In this document: positions 35,101 through 47,900 of the stretch, piece after piece
Numbering within the stretch: the first letter of the stretch is position 1
Layout of the letters: every line of letters begins with the position of its first letter
Assembly (NCBI GenBank): GCA_963931865.1
Contig: OZ007512.1
Location: 8,477,361-8,541,360 of the forward strand
Direction of reading: 5' to 3'
Length of the DNA stretch: 64,000 bases
Source: Axinella damicornis
Taxonomy: Eukaryota > Porifera > Demospongiae > Axinellida > Axinellidae
The notes under the pieces: model-generated
What the model saw: only the letters and a program-made list of their open reading frames with translations
The model's database searches: none
What the model was told of the DNA's origin: nothing
Made by a program: the position numbers and the translations under genes

Positions 35101-38100
35101 GCTAGCCATGAGTTTGCACTCTTTCCTGGTGCTCACCAGGACAGGGCTAGCTATGAGTTTGCACTCCATACTGGTGCTCATCAAGGGAGCCTGGGAACAA
35201 GGCTAGCCCAGGGGTTGTACTCCGCACAGGTGCTCACCAGGGGAGCCTGGCAAAAAGGCTAGCCTATATACGTGCTCACCAGTGGAGCCTGGTATGAGGG
35301 GATTGTACTCCGTACTGGTACTCACCAGGGGAACTTCGGAACGAGGCTAGCCCAGGGCGTGACCTCTGTGCTAGTGCTTACCAGGGGAGCCTGGGAACAA
35401 TGCTAGCTCTGGGATTGTAAACTCCGCACTGGTACTCTCCAGGGGAACCTGGAATGAGGCTAGCCCAGGGCTTATACTCTGTACTGGTGCTCACCAGGGC
35501 AGCCTGGAATGCGGTTAGCCCAGGGATTGTACTCCGTAATGGTGCTCACCAGGGGAACCTGGGAGCTAGGCTAGCCCTGGGTGTGAACTCTGTACTAGTG
35601 CTCACCAGGAGAGCCCGGAAACAAGGCTAGCCATGAGCTTGCACTCTGTACTGGTGCTCAACGGGGGAGCCTGGGAACGAGGCTAGCCCAGGGATTGTAC
35701 TCTGCATTGGTGCTCACCAGGGGAGCCTGGGAACAAGGCTAGCCATGGGATTGTATACTCCGCACTGGTGCTCTCCAGCGGAACCTGGAATGAGGCTAAC
35801 CCCGGGCTTATACTCTGTACTGGTGCTCACCAGGGTAGCCTGGGAAGGAGGCTAGCACTGGGCTTGTACTCCATACTGGCGTTCACCGTTCTCCTTCGGC
35901 AAACCTCGAACTCCTTTTGTCTCCGTCGCTTGAACGTCTCATCTTCCAATTCTGTCAGACAGAAACGATGTCATTGCAATATCACCCACACAACCACAGT
36001 TGAAGTACAAGTACATTGTAACCATACAAGGTGCATCCAAAATAAGGAGAGTCTGTACAAAGGATGTCACAACCTGGGCTAATTCCATTCTGAATTGGTT
36101 TCCCTCAATGAGCCTAGGAACGAGGTTACCCTGGGCTTGTACTCCGCACTGGTGCTCACTAGGAGAGCCTGGGAACGAGGCATACCTAGGGATTGTACTC
36201 TGTACTGGTGCTCACCAGGGGAGCTTGGGAACGAAGTTAGCCTAGGGATTGTACTCCGTACTGGTGCTCACCAAAGGAGCCTGGGAATGAGGTTAGCCCT
36301 AGGATTGTACTCCGTACAGGTTCTCACCAATGGAGCCGGGGAACGAGGCTATATAGCCCTTGGCTTGTACTCCGCACTGGTGCTCACTAGGGGAGCTTGG
36401 GAACGAGGCAAGCCCTGGGCGTGTACTCTGTACTGGTGCTCACCAGGGGAGCCAGGGAACGAGGCTAGCCATGAGCTTGCACTCCTTACTGGTGCTCACC
36501 AGGAGAGCCTGGGAACAAGGCTAACCAAGAGTCCATACTCGTGCTCATCAAGGGAGCCTGGGAACAAATCTAGCCCAGGAATTGTACTCCATACTGGTGC
36601 TCACCAGTGGAGCCTGGGAACAAGGCTAGCCTGTATACGTGCTCACCAGGGGAGCCTGGAATGCGGTTAGCCCAAGGATTTTAATCCGTACTGGTGCTCA
36701 CAAGGGGAACCTGGGAGCTAGCCAAGCCCTGGGTGTGAACTCTGTACTAGTGCTCACCAGGAGACCTGTGAAACAAGGCTAGCCGTGAGCTTGCACTCTG
36801 TACTGGTGCTCAACAGGGGAGCCTGGTAACGAGGCTAGCCCTGGGTTTGTACTCGAGACTTGTGCTCACAAGGGGAGCCTGGGAACGACGCAAACCTAGA
36901 GATTGTACTCTGTACTGGTGCACACAAGGGGAGCCTGGAAACGAGGCTAGCCATGAGCTTGCACTCGGTACTGGTGCTCACCAAAGAGCATTGGAACAAG
37001 GCTAGCCATGAGCTTACACTCCATACTGGTGCTCATCAGGGGAGCATGGGAACAAGGCTAGCCAGGGATTGTACTCCGTACTGGTGCTCATCAGGGGAGC
37101 CTGGGAACAAGGTTAGCCTGTTAACGTGCTCACCAGGGGAGCCTGGAATGCGGCTAACTCAGGGATTGTACTCCGTACTGGTGCTCACCAGGGGAGCCTG
37201 ATAAACAAGGCTAGCCCAGGGATTGTATACTCGGCACTGGTGCTCTCCAGGGGCGCTTGGAATGAGGGTAGCCTAGGGCTTGTACTCCATATTTGCACTC
37301 ACCGTTCTAATTCGGCGAATCTCGAACTCCTTGCGTCTCTGCCGCTTGAACGTCACATCTTCCAGTTCTGTCAGACAGAAATGATATCATTGGAATGTCA
37401 CCGACACATCCACAGTCCAAGTACAAGTACATTGTATCCATACAAGGTGAATCCAAATAAGGTGTGTCTGTACGCAGGATGTCACTACCTGGGCTAATTG
37501 CATCCTGAATTGGTTTCCCTGAATGAGCCTGGGAACGAGGTTAGACCTGGGCTTGTACTTCGTAATGGTGCACATAAGGGGAGCCTGGGAACGAAGCTAG
37601 CCTAGGGATTGTACTCCGTACTGGTGCTCACCAAAGAGCCTGGGAATGAGGTTAGCCCTTCGATTGTACTTAGCACTGGTGCTCACCAAGGGAACCGGGC
37701 ATCGAGGCTATATAGCCCTTGGCTTGTAGTCCGCACTGGTGCTCACTAAGTGAGCCTGGGAACGAGGCAAGCCCTGGGCGTGTACTCTGTACTGGTGCTC
37801 AACAGGGGAGCCAGGGAACGAGGCTAGCCATGAGCTTGCTCTCCTTACTGGTGCTCACCAGGAGAGCCTGGGAACAAGGCTAGGCAATAGTCCATACCTG
37901 TGCTCATCAGGGAAGCCTGGAAACAAATCTAGCCCAGGGATTGTACTCCGTACTGGTGCTAACCAAGGGGACCTGGGAGCTAGGCTAGCCCTGGGTGTGA
38001 ACTCTGTACTAGTGCTCACCAGGAGAGCTTGGAAACAAGGCTAGCCTTGAGATTGCGCTCTGTACTGATGCTCAACAGGGGAGCCTGGGAACAAGGCTAG

Positions 38101-41100
38101 CCCAGGGATTGTACTCTGCATTGGTGCTCACCAGGGGAGCCTGGGAACAAGGCTAGCAATGGGATTGTATATTCCGCACTGGTGCTCTCCAGGGGAACCT
38201 GGAATGAGGCTAGCCCAGGGCTTATACTCTGTACTGGTACTCACCAGGGCAGCATGGGAACGAGGCTAGCACTGGGCTTGTACTCCATACTGGCGCTCAC
38301 CGTTCTCATTCGGCGAACCTCAAACTCCTTTTGTCTCTGTCGCTTGAACGTCTCATCTTCCAATTCTGTCAGACAGAAACGATGTCATTGGAAAAACTCC
38401 CACACAACCACAGTTGAAGTACAAGTACATTGTATCCATACAAGGTGCATCCAAATAAGGAGAGTCTGTACAAAGGATGTCACAACCTGGGCTAATTCCA
38501 TCCTGAATTGGTTTCCCTCAATGAGCCTAGGAACGAGGTTATCCCTGGGCTTGTACTCGGCACTGGTGCTCACTAGGGGAGCCTGGGAACGAGGCAAACC
38601 TAGGGATTGTACTCTGTACTGCTACTCACCAGGGGAGCTTGGGAACCAAGCTAACCTAGGGATTGTACTCCGTACTGGTGCTCACCAAGGGAGCCTGGGA
38701 ATGAGCTTAGCCCTGGGATTGTACTCCGTTCTGTGATGAGCCGGGAAACGAGGCTACGTAGCCCTTGGCTTGTACTCCGCACTGGTGCTCACTAGGGGAC
38801 CTTGGGAACAACGTAAGCCCTGGGCGTGTACTCTATACTGGTGCTTACCAGGGGAGCCAGGGAACGAGGCTAGCCTTGAGCGTGCACTCCTTACTGGTGC
38901 TCACCACGAGAGCCTGGGAACAAGGCTAGCCATGAGTCCATACTGGTGCTTATCAGGGGAGCCTGGGAACAAGGCTAGCCCAGGGATTGTACTCCATACT
39001 GGTGCTCACCCGGGGAGCCTGGGAACAAGGCTAGCCTGTATACGTGCTTACCTGGGGAGCATGGAATGCGGCTAGCCCAGGGATTGCACTCCGTACTGGT
39101 GCTCACAAGGGGAACCAGGGAATGAGGCTAGCCCTGGGTGTGAACTCTGTACTAGTGCTCACAAGGAGAGCCTGGGAACAAGGGTAGCCATGAGCTTGCA
39201 CTCTGTACTGGTGCTCATCAGGGGAGCCTGGGAACAAGACTAGCCCAGGGCTTGTACTCTGCATTGGTGCTCACCAGGGGAGCCTGGGAACAAGGGTAGC
39301 CCTGGGATTGTATCCTCTGCACTGGTGCTCTCCAGAGGAGCCTAGGATGAGGGTAGCCTAGGGCTTGTACTCCATACTGGCACTCACCGTTCTAATTCGG
39401 CAAATCTCGAACTCCTTGTGTGTCCGCCGCTTGAACGTCACATTTTCCAGTTCTGTCAGACAGAAATGATATCATTGGAATGTCACCCACACATCCACAG
39501 TTCAAGTACAAGTACATTGTATCCATACATGGTGCATCCAAATAAACAGTGTCTGTACATAGGATGTCACTACCTGGGCTAATTGCATCCTGAATTGGTT
39601 TCCCTAAATGAACTTGGGAAAGAGGTTAGACCTGGGATTGTACTTCGCACTGGTGTACACAAGGGGAGCCTGGGAACGAGGCTAGCCCTGAGTTTGTACT
39701 ACACACTAGTGCTCACTAGGGGAGCCTTTGAACGAAGCTACCCTAGGGATTGTACTCCGTACTTGTGCTCACCAAGGGAGCCTGGGAATGAGGTTAGCGT
39801 TGGGATTGTACTCTGTACTGGTGCTCTCCAGGGGAGCCGGGGAACGAGGCTATATGGCCGTTGGCTTGTACTCCGCACTGGTGCTCACTAGGGCAGCCTG
39901 AGAACAAGGCTAGCCCTGACTTGTACTCCGCACTGGAGCTCACTAGAGGAGCCTGGGAACGAGGCAAGCCCTGGGCGTGTACTCTATACTGGTGCTAACC
40001 TGGAGACTATGGGAACAAGGCTAGCCATGAGTCCATACTGGTGCTCATCAGGGGAGTCTGGGAACACATCTAGCCCAGGGATTGTACTCCATACTGGTGC
40101 TCACCAGTGGAGCCTGGGAAAAAGGCTAGCCAAGAGTCCATACTGGTGCTCATCAAGGGAGCCTTGGACCAAATCTAGCAGAGGGATTATACTCCATACT
40201 GGTGCTCACCAGTGGAGCCTGGGAACGAGGCTAGCCTGTATACGTGCTCACCAGGGGATTCTGGAATGCGGTTAGCCTAGGGATTGTACTCCATACTGGT
40301 TCTCACCAAGGGGACCTGGGAGCTAGGCTAGCCCTGGGTGTGAACTCTGTACTAGTGCTCACCAGGAGAGCCTGTAAACAAGGCTAGCCATGAGCTTGCA
40401 CTCTGTACCGGTGCTCAACAGGGGAGCCTGGGTACAAGGCTAGCCCAGGGATTGTACTCTGCATTGGTGCTCACCAGGGGAGCCTTGGAACAAGGCTAGC
40501 CCAGGGATTGTATACTCCGCACTGGTGCTCTCCAGGGGAACTTGGAATGAGACTAGCCCAGCGCTTATACTCTGTACTGGTGCTCACCAGGGCAGCATGG
40601 GAACGAGGCTTGCACTGGGCTTGTACTCCATACTGGCACTCACCGTTCTCATTCGGCGAACCTCGTCTCCGTCGCTTGAACGTCTCATCTTTCAATTCTG
40701 TCAGACAGAAATGATGTTATTGGAATAACACACACACAACCACAGTTGAGGTACAAGTACATTGTATCCATACAAGGTGCATCCAAATAAGGAGAGTCTG
40801 TACAAAGGATGTCACAACCTGGACTAATTCCATCCTGAATTGGTTTCCCTCATTGAGCATAGGAACGAGGTTATCCCTGGGCTTGTACTCCGCACTGGTG
40901 CTCACTAGGGGAGCCTGGGAACTAGGCAAACTGAGGGATTGTACTCTGTACTGGTGCTCACCAAGGGAGCCTGGAAACGAGGCTAGCCATGAGCTTGCAT
41001 TCCATACTGATGCTCATCAGGGGAGCCCGGGAACAAGGCTAGCCAGGGATTGTACTCCGTACTGGTGCTCACCAGTGGAGCATGGGAACAAAGCTAGCCT

Positions 41101-43336
41101 GTATACGTGCTCACCAAGGGAGCCTGGATTGCGGCTAGCTCAAGGATTGTACTCCGTACTGGTGCTCTCCAGGTGAACCTGGAAACGAGGCTAGCCCTGG
41201 GCGTGAACTATGTACTAGTGCTCACCAGGAGAGCTTGGGAACAAGGCTCGCCATGAGCTTACACTCTGTACTGGTGCTAATCAAGGGAGCCTTGAAACAA
41301 GGCTAGCCCAGGGATTGTACTCTGCACTGGTACTCACCAGGGGAGCCTGGGAACAGGGCTAACCCTAGGATTGTATACTCTGCACTGGTGCTTTCCAGGG
41401 GAGCCTGGAATGATGCTATCCCAGGGCTGTACTGGTGCTCACCAGGGAATCATGGGAACGAGACTAGCTCTGGGCTTGTACTCCATACTGGCACTCACCG
41501 TTCTCATTCGGCAAACCTCGAACTACTTTTGTCTCCGCCACTTGAACGTCGCATCATCCAATTCTGTCAGACAGAAATGATGTCATTGGAATATCACCCA
41601 CACAACCACAGTTTAAGTACAAGTACATTGTATCCATACTAAGGAGAGTCTGTACACAGGATGTCACAACCTGGGCTAAATGCATCCTGAATTGGTTTCC
41701 CTAAATGAGACTGATAACCAGGTTATCCCTGGGCTTGTACTCCGCACTTGTGCTCACCAGAGGAGTCTGGTAACGAGGCTAGCCCTGGGATTGTATACTC
41801 CGCACTGGTGCTCACTAGGGGAGCCAGGGAACGAGGCTAACTATGGGGCTTGTACTCCGTACTGGTACTTACCAAGGGAGCCCGGGAACGAGGCTATATA
41901 ACCCTGGGCTTGTACTCCACACTGGTGCTCACTAGGGGAGCCTGGGAACGAGGATAGCCCTGATTTGTACTCCGAACTGGTGTTCACTAGGGGAGCCTGG
42001 AAACGAGGCTAGCCCTAGGTGTGTACTCTGTACTGGTGCACACCAGGGAACGAGGCTAGAAATGAGCTTCCACTCCGTACTGGTGCTCACCAGGGGAACC
42101 TGGGAACGACGCTAGCCCTGGGCATGTACTCTGTACTGGTGCTCACCAGGGGAGCCAGGAACGAGGATAGCCATGAGCTTACACTCCTTACTGGTGCTCA
42201 CCAGGTGAGCCTTGGAACAAGGCTAGCCATGAGCTTGCAGTCCGTACTGGTGCAAACAGGGGAGCCTGGGAGCAAGGCAAGCCCTGGGATTGTACTCCGT
42301 ACTGGCGCTCACAAGGGGAGCCTGGGAACAATGCTAGCCCTGGGATCGTATACTCTGCACTGGTGCTCACCAGGGGAGCCATGTATGAGGCTAGCCTTGA
42401 GCTTGCACTCCGTACTGGTGCAAACAGGGGAGCCTGGGAACAAGGCAAGCCCAGGGATTGTACTCCGTACTGGTGCTCAAAAGGGGAGCCTGGGAACAAT
42501 GCTAGCCCTGGGATCGTACCCTCCGCACTGGTGCTCACCAGGGGAGCCAGGGATGAGGCTAGCCTTGAGCTTGCACTCCGTACTGGTGCTTACCTGGAGA
42601 GCCTGGGAACAAGGCTAGCCATGAGCTTGCAATCCGCACTGGTGCTCAATAGGGGAGCCTGGGAAGAAGTCTAGCCCAGGGATTGCACTCCTTACTGGGG
42701 CTCATCAGAGGAGCTTGGGAACAAGGCTAGCCTTGGGATTGTACACTCCGCACTTGTGCTCACCAGGGGAGCCTGGAATGAGGCTAGTGCAGGGCTTGTA
42801 CTCCGAACTGGTGCTGACCGTTCTCATACGGTGATCCTCAAACTCTTTTTGTCTCCGCCCCTTCAACGTCTCATCTTCCAGTTCTGTCTGACAGATATGA
42901 TGTCATTGGAATGTCACCCATACAACCACAGTACAAGTACAAGTTCATTGTATCCATACATGGTGCATACAAATAAGGAGTGTCTGCACACAGGATGTCA
43001 CTACCTGGGCTAATTGCATTCTGAATTGGTTTCCCTAAATGAGCCTGGGAACGAGGTTAGCCCTGGGATTGTACTCCGTACTGGTGCTCAGGGGAGCCTG
43101 GGAACAAGGCTAGCCCTGGGTTTGTACTCCGCACTGGTGCTCACTAGGGGAGCCTGGGAACGAGGCTAGCTCAGGGATTGTACTCCGTACTGGTGCTCAC
43201 CAGGGGAGCCTGGGAACGAGGCTAGCCGTGGGTGTGTACTCTGTAAAGGTGCTCACCCGAGGAGCCAGGGAACGAGGCTAGCCATGAGTTTGCATTTCGT
43301 ACTGGAGCTCACCAGGAGAGCCTGGGAACAAGGCTA
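32111..43336. repeat. 56-bp satellite array, domain IIIb
   Basis: Spacers at 32865-33089, 34130-34354, 35887-36112, 37313-37527, 38301-38525, 39388-39612, 40644-40857 (11-bp deletion in the exon-like part), 41499-41708 and 42819-43043. The stretch 32.9-34.1 kb is the single-copy counterpart of the duplication at 4876-7391. The stretch 38.2-39.6 kb matches 16.1-17.5 kb at an offset of about 22,058. The stretch 42.2-42.6 kb contains a 168-bp (three-monomer) local duplication. No gene seen. Confidence 0.95.
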
Positions 43337-43356
43337 ATTTGTATGGATGTACGTAC

Positions 43357-43878
43357 CTGTGCTGCGGCACATAACAGGGCTGGGATGATGTCACAGCTGA
43401 AGAATGTACCCTACAGAGGGAAGATATGTAAGGGAACAAAATTAACCAAGTCATGGCAAAACAACCATATCATGGGATTCAGACAGTCTCACATCACAGA
43501 ACGGTCTTCAAATGTAAACAAAGACATGAACCAAAATTATGGTTATGTGACTAGCTACATACCTTGCATCTGCTGATCCCACTCTCAAGACATACTTGCG
43601 GGCCTGATTTTCCGTCAGTGAGGCAGGAACAGTTCTGATAGCTACCATCACCTTCAAAACGACAACCATCCCGTGCTTCGCCATCAACTTCCCTTCATCG
43701 CACAACTTCTCTAAACGCTTATAGTGAGATTGTCCTGCTTCATCTCCTCGTATGCGCTCTTCACAGCTCTAAGAGACTACTTGTCAGCGCTTCGCTGGGT
43801 CTCCATTGATTCTAGGTCTTGTAGTAAGCCACGCCTGGGCTTCTTCGCTGCTGGCCCGTCTGTACTATTCACCAGTCG
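43357..43878 (-). pseudogene. Unrecognised gene fragment, core 3
   Basis: Equivalent of 1654-2175; the same TAG and frame change are present. In the second frame the only amino-acid change from core 1 is Gly to Cys in KLGDEGK. A second difference, ggcctgc to gtcctgc, is silent in that frame but changes Ala to Asp in the AVKSAYEEMKQANL frame. The 40-bp segment 43357-43396 keeps CDIIPALLCAAAQ, with ATA changed to the synonymous ATC. Confidence 0.55.
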
Positions 43879-43887
43879 TTCTCAGAC
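43879..43887. other. Empty target site of the long-TIR element, core 3
   Basis: Single ttctcagac, uninterrupted as in core 1; the second pre-insertion allele in the window. Confidence 0.85.
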
Positions 43888-44242
43888 CTCGAATGCTCAC
43901 ACGTGTGGGTGTTTGGGGTCTGGGAACGAGACTATATCAGCATAAATTCGATCTGAACAGCCCCACCCCCTATATGAAGCAATGCAAACGTGCAATCATG
44001 GGTGCATGCAGATTGAGGCAGTACTCTAGCTGAAGGCTCATCAGCCAAGATTAAATGTTATCACATTGCACATGCATGATGTCATGGTGTGGGTCTGCAT
44101 GAGCTCCCTGCACTCGTGATTGAAGCAGAACACAATGTCATGTACAATCGTGCAGTTGGACTCCCGATTCACGGCCGCCACAACAGACGAAACTTGAAGC
44201 ATAAACAACTTGAGGATCGTAATTCTGCACAATCAACACTAA

Positions 44243-44248
44243 TTTATT
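44243..44248 (-). terminator. AATAAA polyadenylation signal, core 3
   Basis: Conserved with cores 1 and 2, 59 bases beyond the TGA stop at 44307-44309. Confidence 0.55.
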
Positions 44249-44306
44249 AGAATGCAAATTTAATATTGACTGGCCTGGTATGGCCCAACAACACAATGTC
44301 ATAATC

Positions 44307-44579
44307 TCAGGTTGTATAAAACCAACAGCTACGGCATGAACTCACGATTAATTTCACTTGGATTGACACTTCAATTTCATCGTCCTCTTCCGCCACCTCG
44401 GCTGACTTACTGCTCTTGCTCATCGGATAGTACCTGCACAAACAGTGATGTATAGCAACAAGTCTGAAGAATGAGAAGTCACACATTCATCTATTGTCTA
44501 CTCACCTTTCACATCTGCTTTGAGAACGGCAGCATCTGATCAGGAAGACCACACCAATGATGATGCAGGCCACTATACC
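44307..44579 (-). CDS. Membrane-protein C-terminus, partial gene, open in core 3
   Basis: Exons 44579-44506 and 44433-44307 with the same 72-bp intron and phase as core 2. The membrane exon is identical in protein to core 2. The tail reads SAEVAEEDDEIEVSIQVKL, with Thr/Ala, Met/Val, Leu/Val and Pro/Thr changes from core 2 and an intact TGA. All changes seen in the tail are substitutions; no frameshift. The 5' part is absent as in the other copies. Confidence 0.5.
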
Positions 44580-44916
44580 CTACGGAACAGGAGTGCATAA
44601 TGAGGAAGCGAGCGGAAGGAAGGAACAGAACGATAGACGATTGTCCACACAGTGATTGATAACATAATTGCTGGAAGGTTGTGCACCATTACAATGCTCC
44701 AAGGTCCCACTACACCAAAACTGAGTTTCATCTAGCTGGGCGTGGCTATTGTGGATCCACCTGCAGTGCATGGACCTCCCTAGATGATGCTATGAAGTGT
44801 GGACACCTATGGTACTGTGATGGCCTGGGGATGTTCACTGAACCATAAGAAGGAGTGACTGGAGCAGAAATTTGCTGTGGGTCTGTTATGCATCCGGCAC
44901 ATTTAAATGATTGCAT

Positions 44917-47900
44917 TCAAGTACAAGTACATTGTATCCGTACATGGTGCATCCAAATAAGGAGTGTCTGTACGCAGGATGTCACTACCTGGGCTAATTG
45001 CATCCTGAATTGGTTTCCCTGAATGAGCCTGGGCACGAGGTTAGCCCTGGGCTTGTACTCCGCACTGGTGCTAACCAGAGGAGCCTTGGAAAGAGGCTAG
45101 CCCAGGGTATGTACAACACACTGGTGCTCACTAGGGGAGCCTGGAAACGACGCTAGCCTAGGGATTGTACTCCGCACTGGTGCTCACCATGGGAGCCTGG
45201 GAATGAGGCTAGCTCTGGGCTTGTACTCCATACTGGTGCTCACCAGGTGAGACGGGGAATGAGGCTACATAGCCCTGGGCTTGTACTCCACACTGGTGCT
45301 CACTAGGGGAGGCTGGGAACGAGGATAGCCCAAATTTGTACTCAGCACTGGTGCTGACCATGGGAGCCTGGGAACAAGGCTAGCCCAGGGATTGTACTCC
45401 GTACTGGTGCTCAAGAGGGGAACCTGGGAACGAGGCTAGCCCTGGGAGTGTTCCCTGTACTGATACTCACCAGGGGAGCCAGGGAACGAGCCTAGCCAAG
45501 AGCTTGCACTCCGTACTGGTGCTCATCAGGGTAGCTTGGGAACAAGGCTAGACCAGTGATTGAACTCCGTACTGGTGCTAACCAGTGGAGCCTGGGAACA
45601 AGGCTAGCCCTGGGATTGCATACTCCGCACTGGTGCTCACCAGTGGAGCCTGGAATGAGGCTAGCCCACGGTTTGTGCTCCATACTGGTGCTCACCAAGG
45701 GAGCCTGGGAACAAGGATAGCCCTGGGATTGTATACTCCGCACTGGTGCTCTCCAAGAGAGCCTGGAATGAGGGTAGCCTAGGGTTGTACTCCATACTGG
45801 CGCTCACCGTTCTCATTCGGCGAATCTCGAACTCCTTGTGTCTCCGCCACTTGAACGTCACATCTTCCAGTTCTGTCAGACAGAAATGATATCATTGGAA
45901 TGTCACCACACATCCACAGTTCAAGTACAAGTACACTGTATCCATACATGGTGCATCCAAATAAGGAGTGTCTGTACACAGGATGTCACTACCTGGGCTA
46001 ATTCCACCCTGAATTGGTTTCCCTCAATGAGCCTGGGAACGAGGTTATCCCTGGGCTTGTACTCCACACTGGTGCTCACCAGAGGAGCCTGGTAACGAGG
46101 CTAGCCCTGAGATTGTACTCCACACTTGTGCTCACTAGGGGAGCCTGGGAACGAGGCAAACCTAGGAATAGTACTCTGTACTGGTGCTCACCAGGGGAGC
46201 CTGGGAACGAGGCTAGCCATGAGTTTACACTCGGTACTGGTGCTCACCAAAAGAGCTTTGGAACAAGGCTAGCCAAGAGCTTGCACTCCATACTGGTGCT
46301 CATCAGGGGAGCCAGGGAAGAGGCTAGCCAGGGATTGTACTCCGTACTGGTGCTAACCAAGGGAGCCAGGGAACAAGGCTAGCCTGTACACATGCTCACC
46401 AGGGGAGCCTGGAATGCTGCTAGCTCAGGGGTTGTACTCCGTACTGGTGCTCACCAGGGGAACCTGGGAACGAGGCTAGACCCGGGCGCGAACTCTTTAC
46501 TAGTGCTCACCTGGAGAGCCTGGTAACAAAGCTAGCCATGAGATTGCACTCTGTAGTGGTGCTTATCAGGGGAGCCTGGGAACAAGGCTAGCCCAGGGAT
46601 TGTACTCTGCACTGGTGCTCACCAGTGGAGCCCGGGAACAAGGCTAGCCCTGGGATTGTATACTCCGCACTGGTGCTCACCAGGGGAGCCAGGAATGAGG
46701 CTAGCCCAAGGATTGTGCTCCGTACTGGTGCTCACCAGGGGAGCCTGGGAACAAGGCGTGCCCAGGGATTGTATACTCCGCACTGGTGCTCACCAGGGGA
46801 GGCTGGAATGAGGCTAGCCCAGGGCTTGTACTTCATACTGGCACTCACCGTTCTCATTTGGCGAACCTCGAACTCCTTATATCTCCGCCGCTTGAATGTC
46901 TCATCTTCCAGTTCTGTCAGACAGAAATGATATCATTGGAATGTCACCCACACATCCACAGTTCAAGTACAAGTACATTGTATCCATACATGGTGCATCC
47001 AAATAAGGTGTGTCTGTACACAGGATGTCACTACCTGGGCTAATTGTTGGTTTCCCTGAATGAGTCTGGGAACAAGGTTAGAACTGGGCTTGTACTCCGT
47101 ACTGGTGCACACCAGGGGAGCCTGGCAACGAGGCTAGCCCTGGGTAGGTACTCCACACTGGTGCTCACTAGGGGAGGATGGGAACGAGGCAAACCTAGGG
47201 ATTGTACTCCGCACTGGTGCTTACCAGGGGAGCCAGGAATGAGGCTAGCCCAGGGCTTGTACTCCATACTGGTGCTCACCGTTCTCATTCGGCGAACCTC
47301 GAACTCCTTGAACGCCTGAACTTCTCATTTCCAGTTCTGTAAGAAAGAAATGATATCATTGGAATATCTCCCACACAGCCACAGTTCAAGTACAAGTACA
47401 TTGTATCCATACATGGTGCATCCAAATAAGGTGTGTCTGTACACAGGATGTCACTACCTGGCCTAATTCAATCTTGAATTGGTTTCCTTTAATGAGTCTG
47501 GGAACAAGATTAGACTTGGGCTTGTACTCCGTACTGGTTCACTCATGAGGAGCCAGGGAATGAGGCTTGCCCTGGGTTTGTACTCCACACTGGTGCTCAC
47601 TAGGGGAGGCTGGGAACGAGGCAAACCTAGGGATTATACTCCGCACTGGTGCTCACCTGGGAAGCCTGGAATGAGGCTAGCGCAGGGCTTGTACTCCATA
47701 CTGGCGCTCACCGTTCTCATTCGGCGAACCTCGAACTCCTTGAACGCTGGAACTTCTCATCTTCCAGTTCTGTAACACAGAAATGATATCATTGGAATGT
47801 CTCCCACACAGCCACAGTTCAAGTACAAGTACATTGTATCCATACATGGTGCATCCAAATAAGGTGTGTCGGTACACAGGATGTCACTACCTGGGCTAAT

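Larger units (their letters stand above)
43337..44916 (-). repeat. Gene-derived core module, copy 3 (no MITE)
   Basis: Colinear with core 1 at a constant offset of 41,703 bp along its whole length, with no indels. The left part is core 1-like (gatgatgtca, accaagtcatgg); the right part is core 2-like (tgcactcgtgat, gaatgcaaattt, cacctatggtac). Confidence 0.92.

Noticed and set aside
42019..42618. Long open frame (199 codons), and similar ones at 36095-36670 (191) and 38182-38736 (184)
   Set aside because: Each is a translation of tandem monomers, changing phrase every monomer, with overlapping equally open frames on the other strand and no splice, start or domain support.
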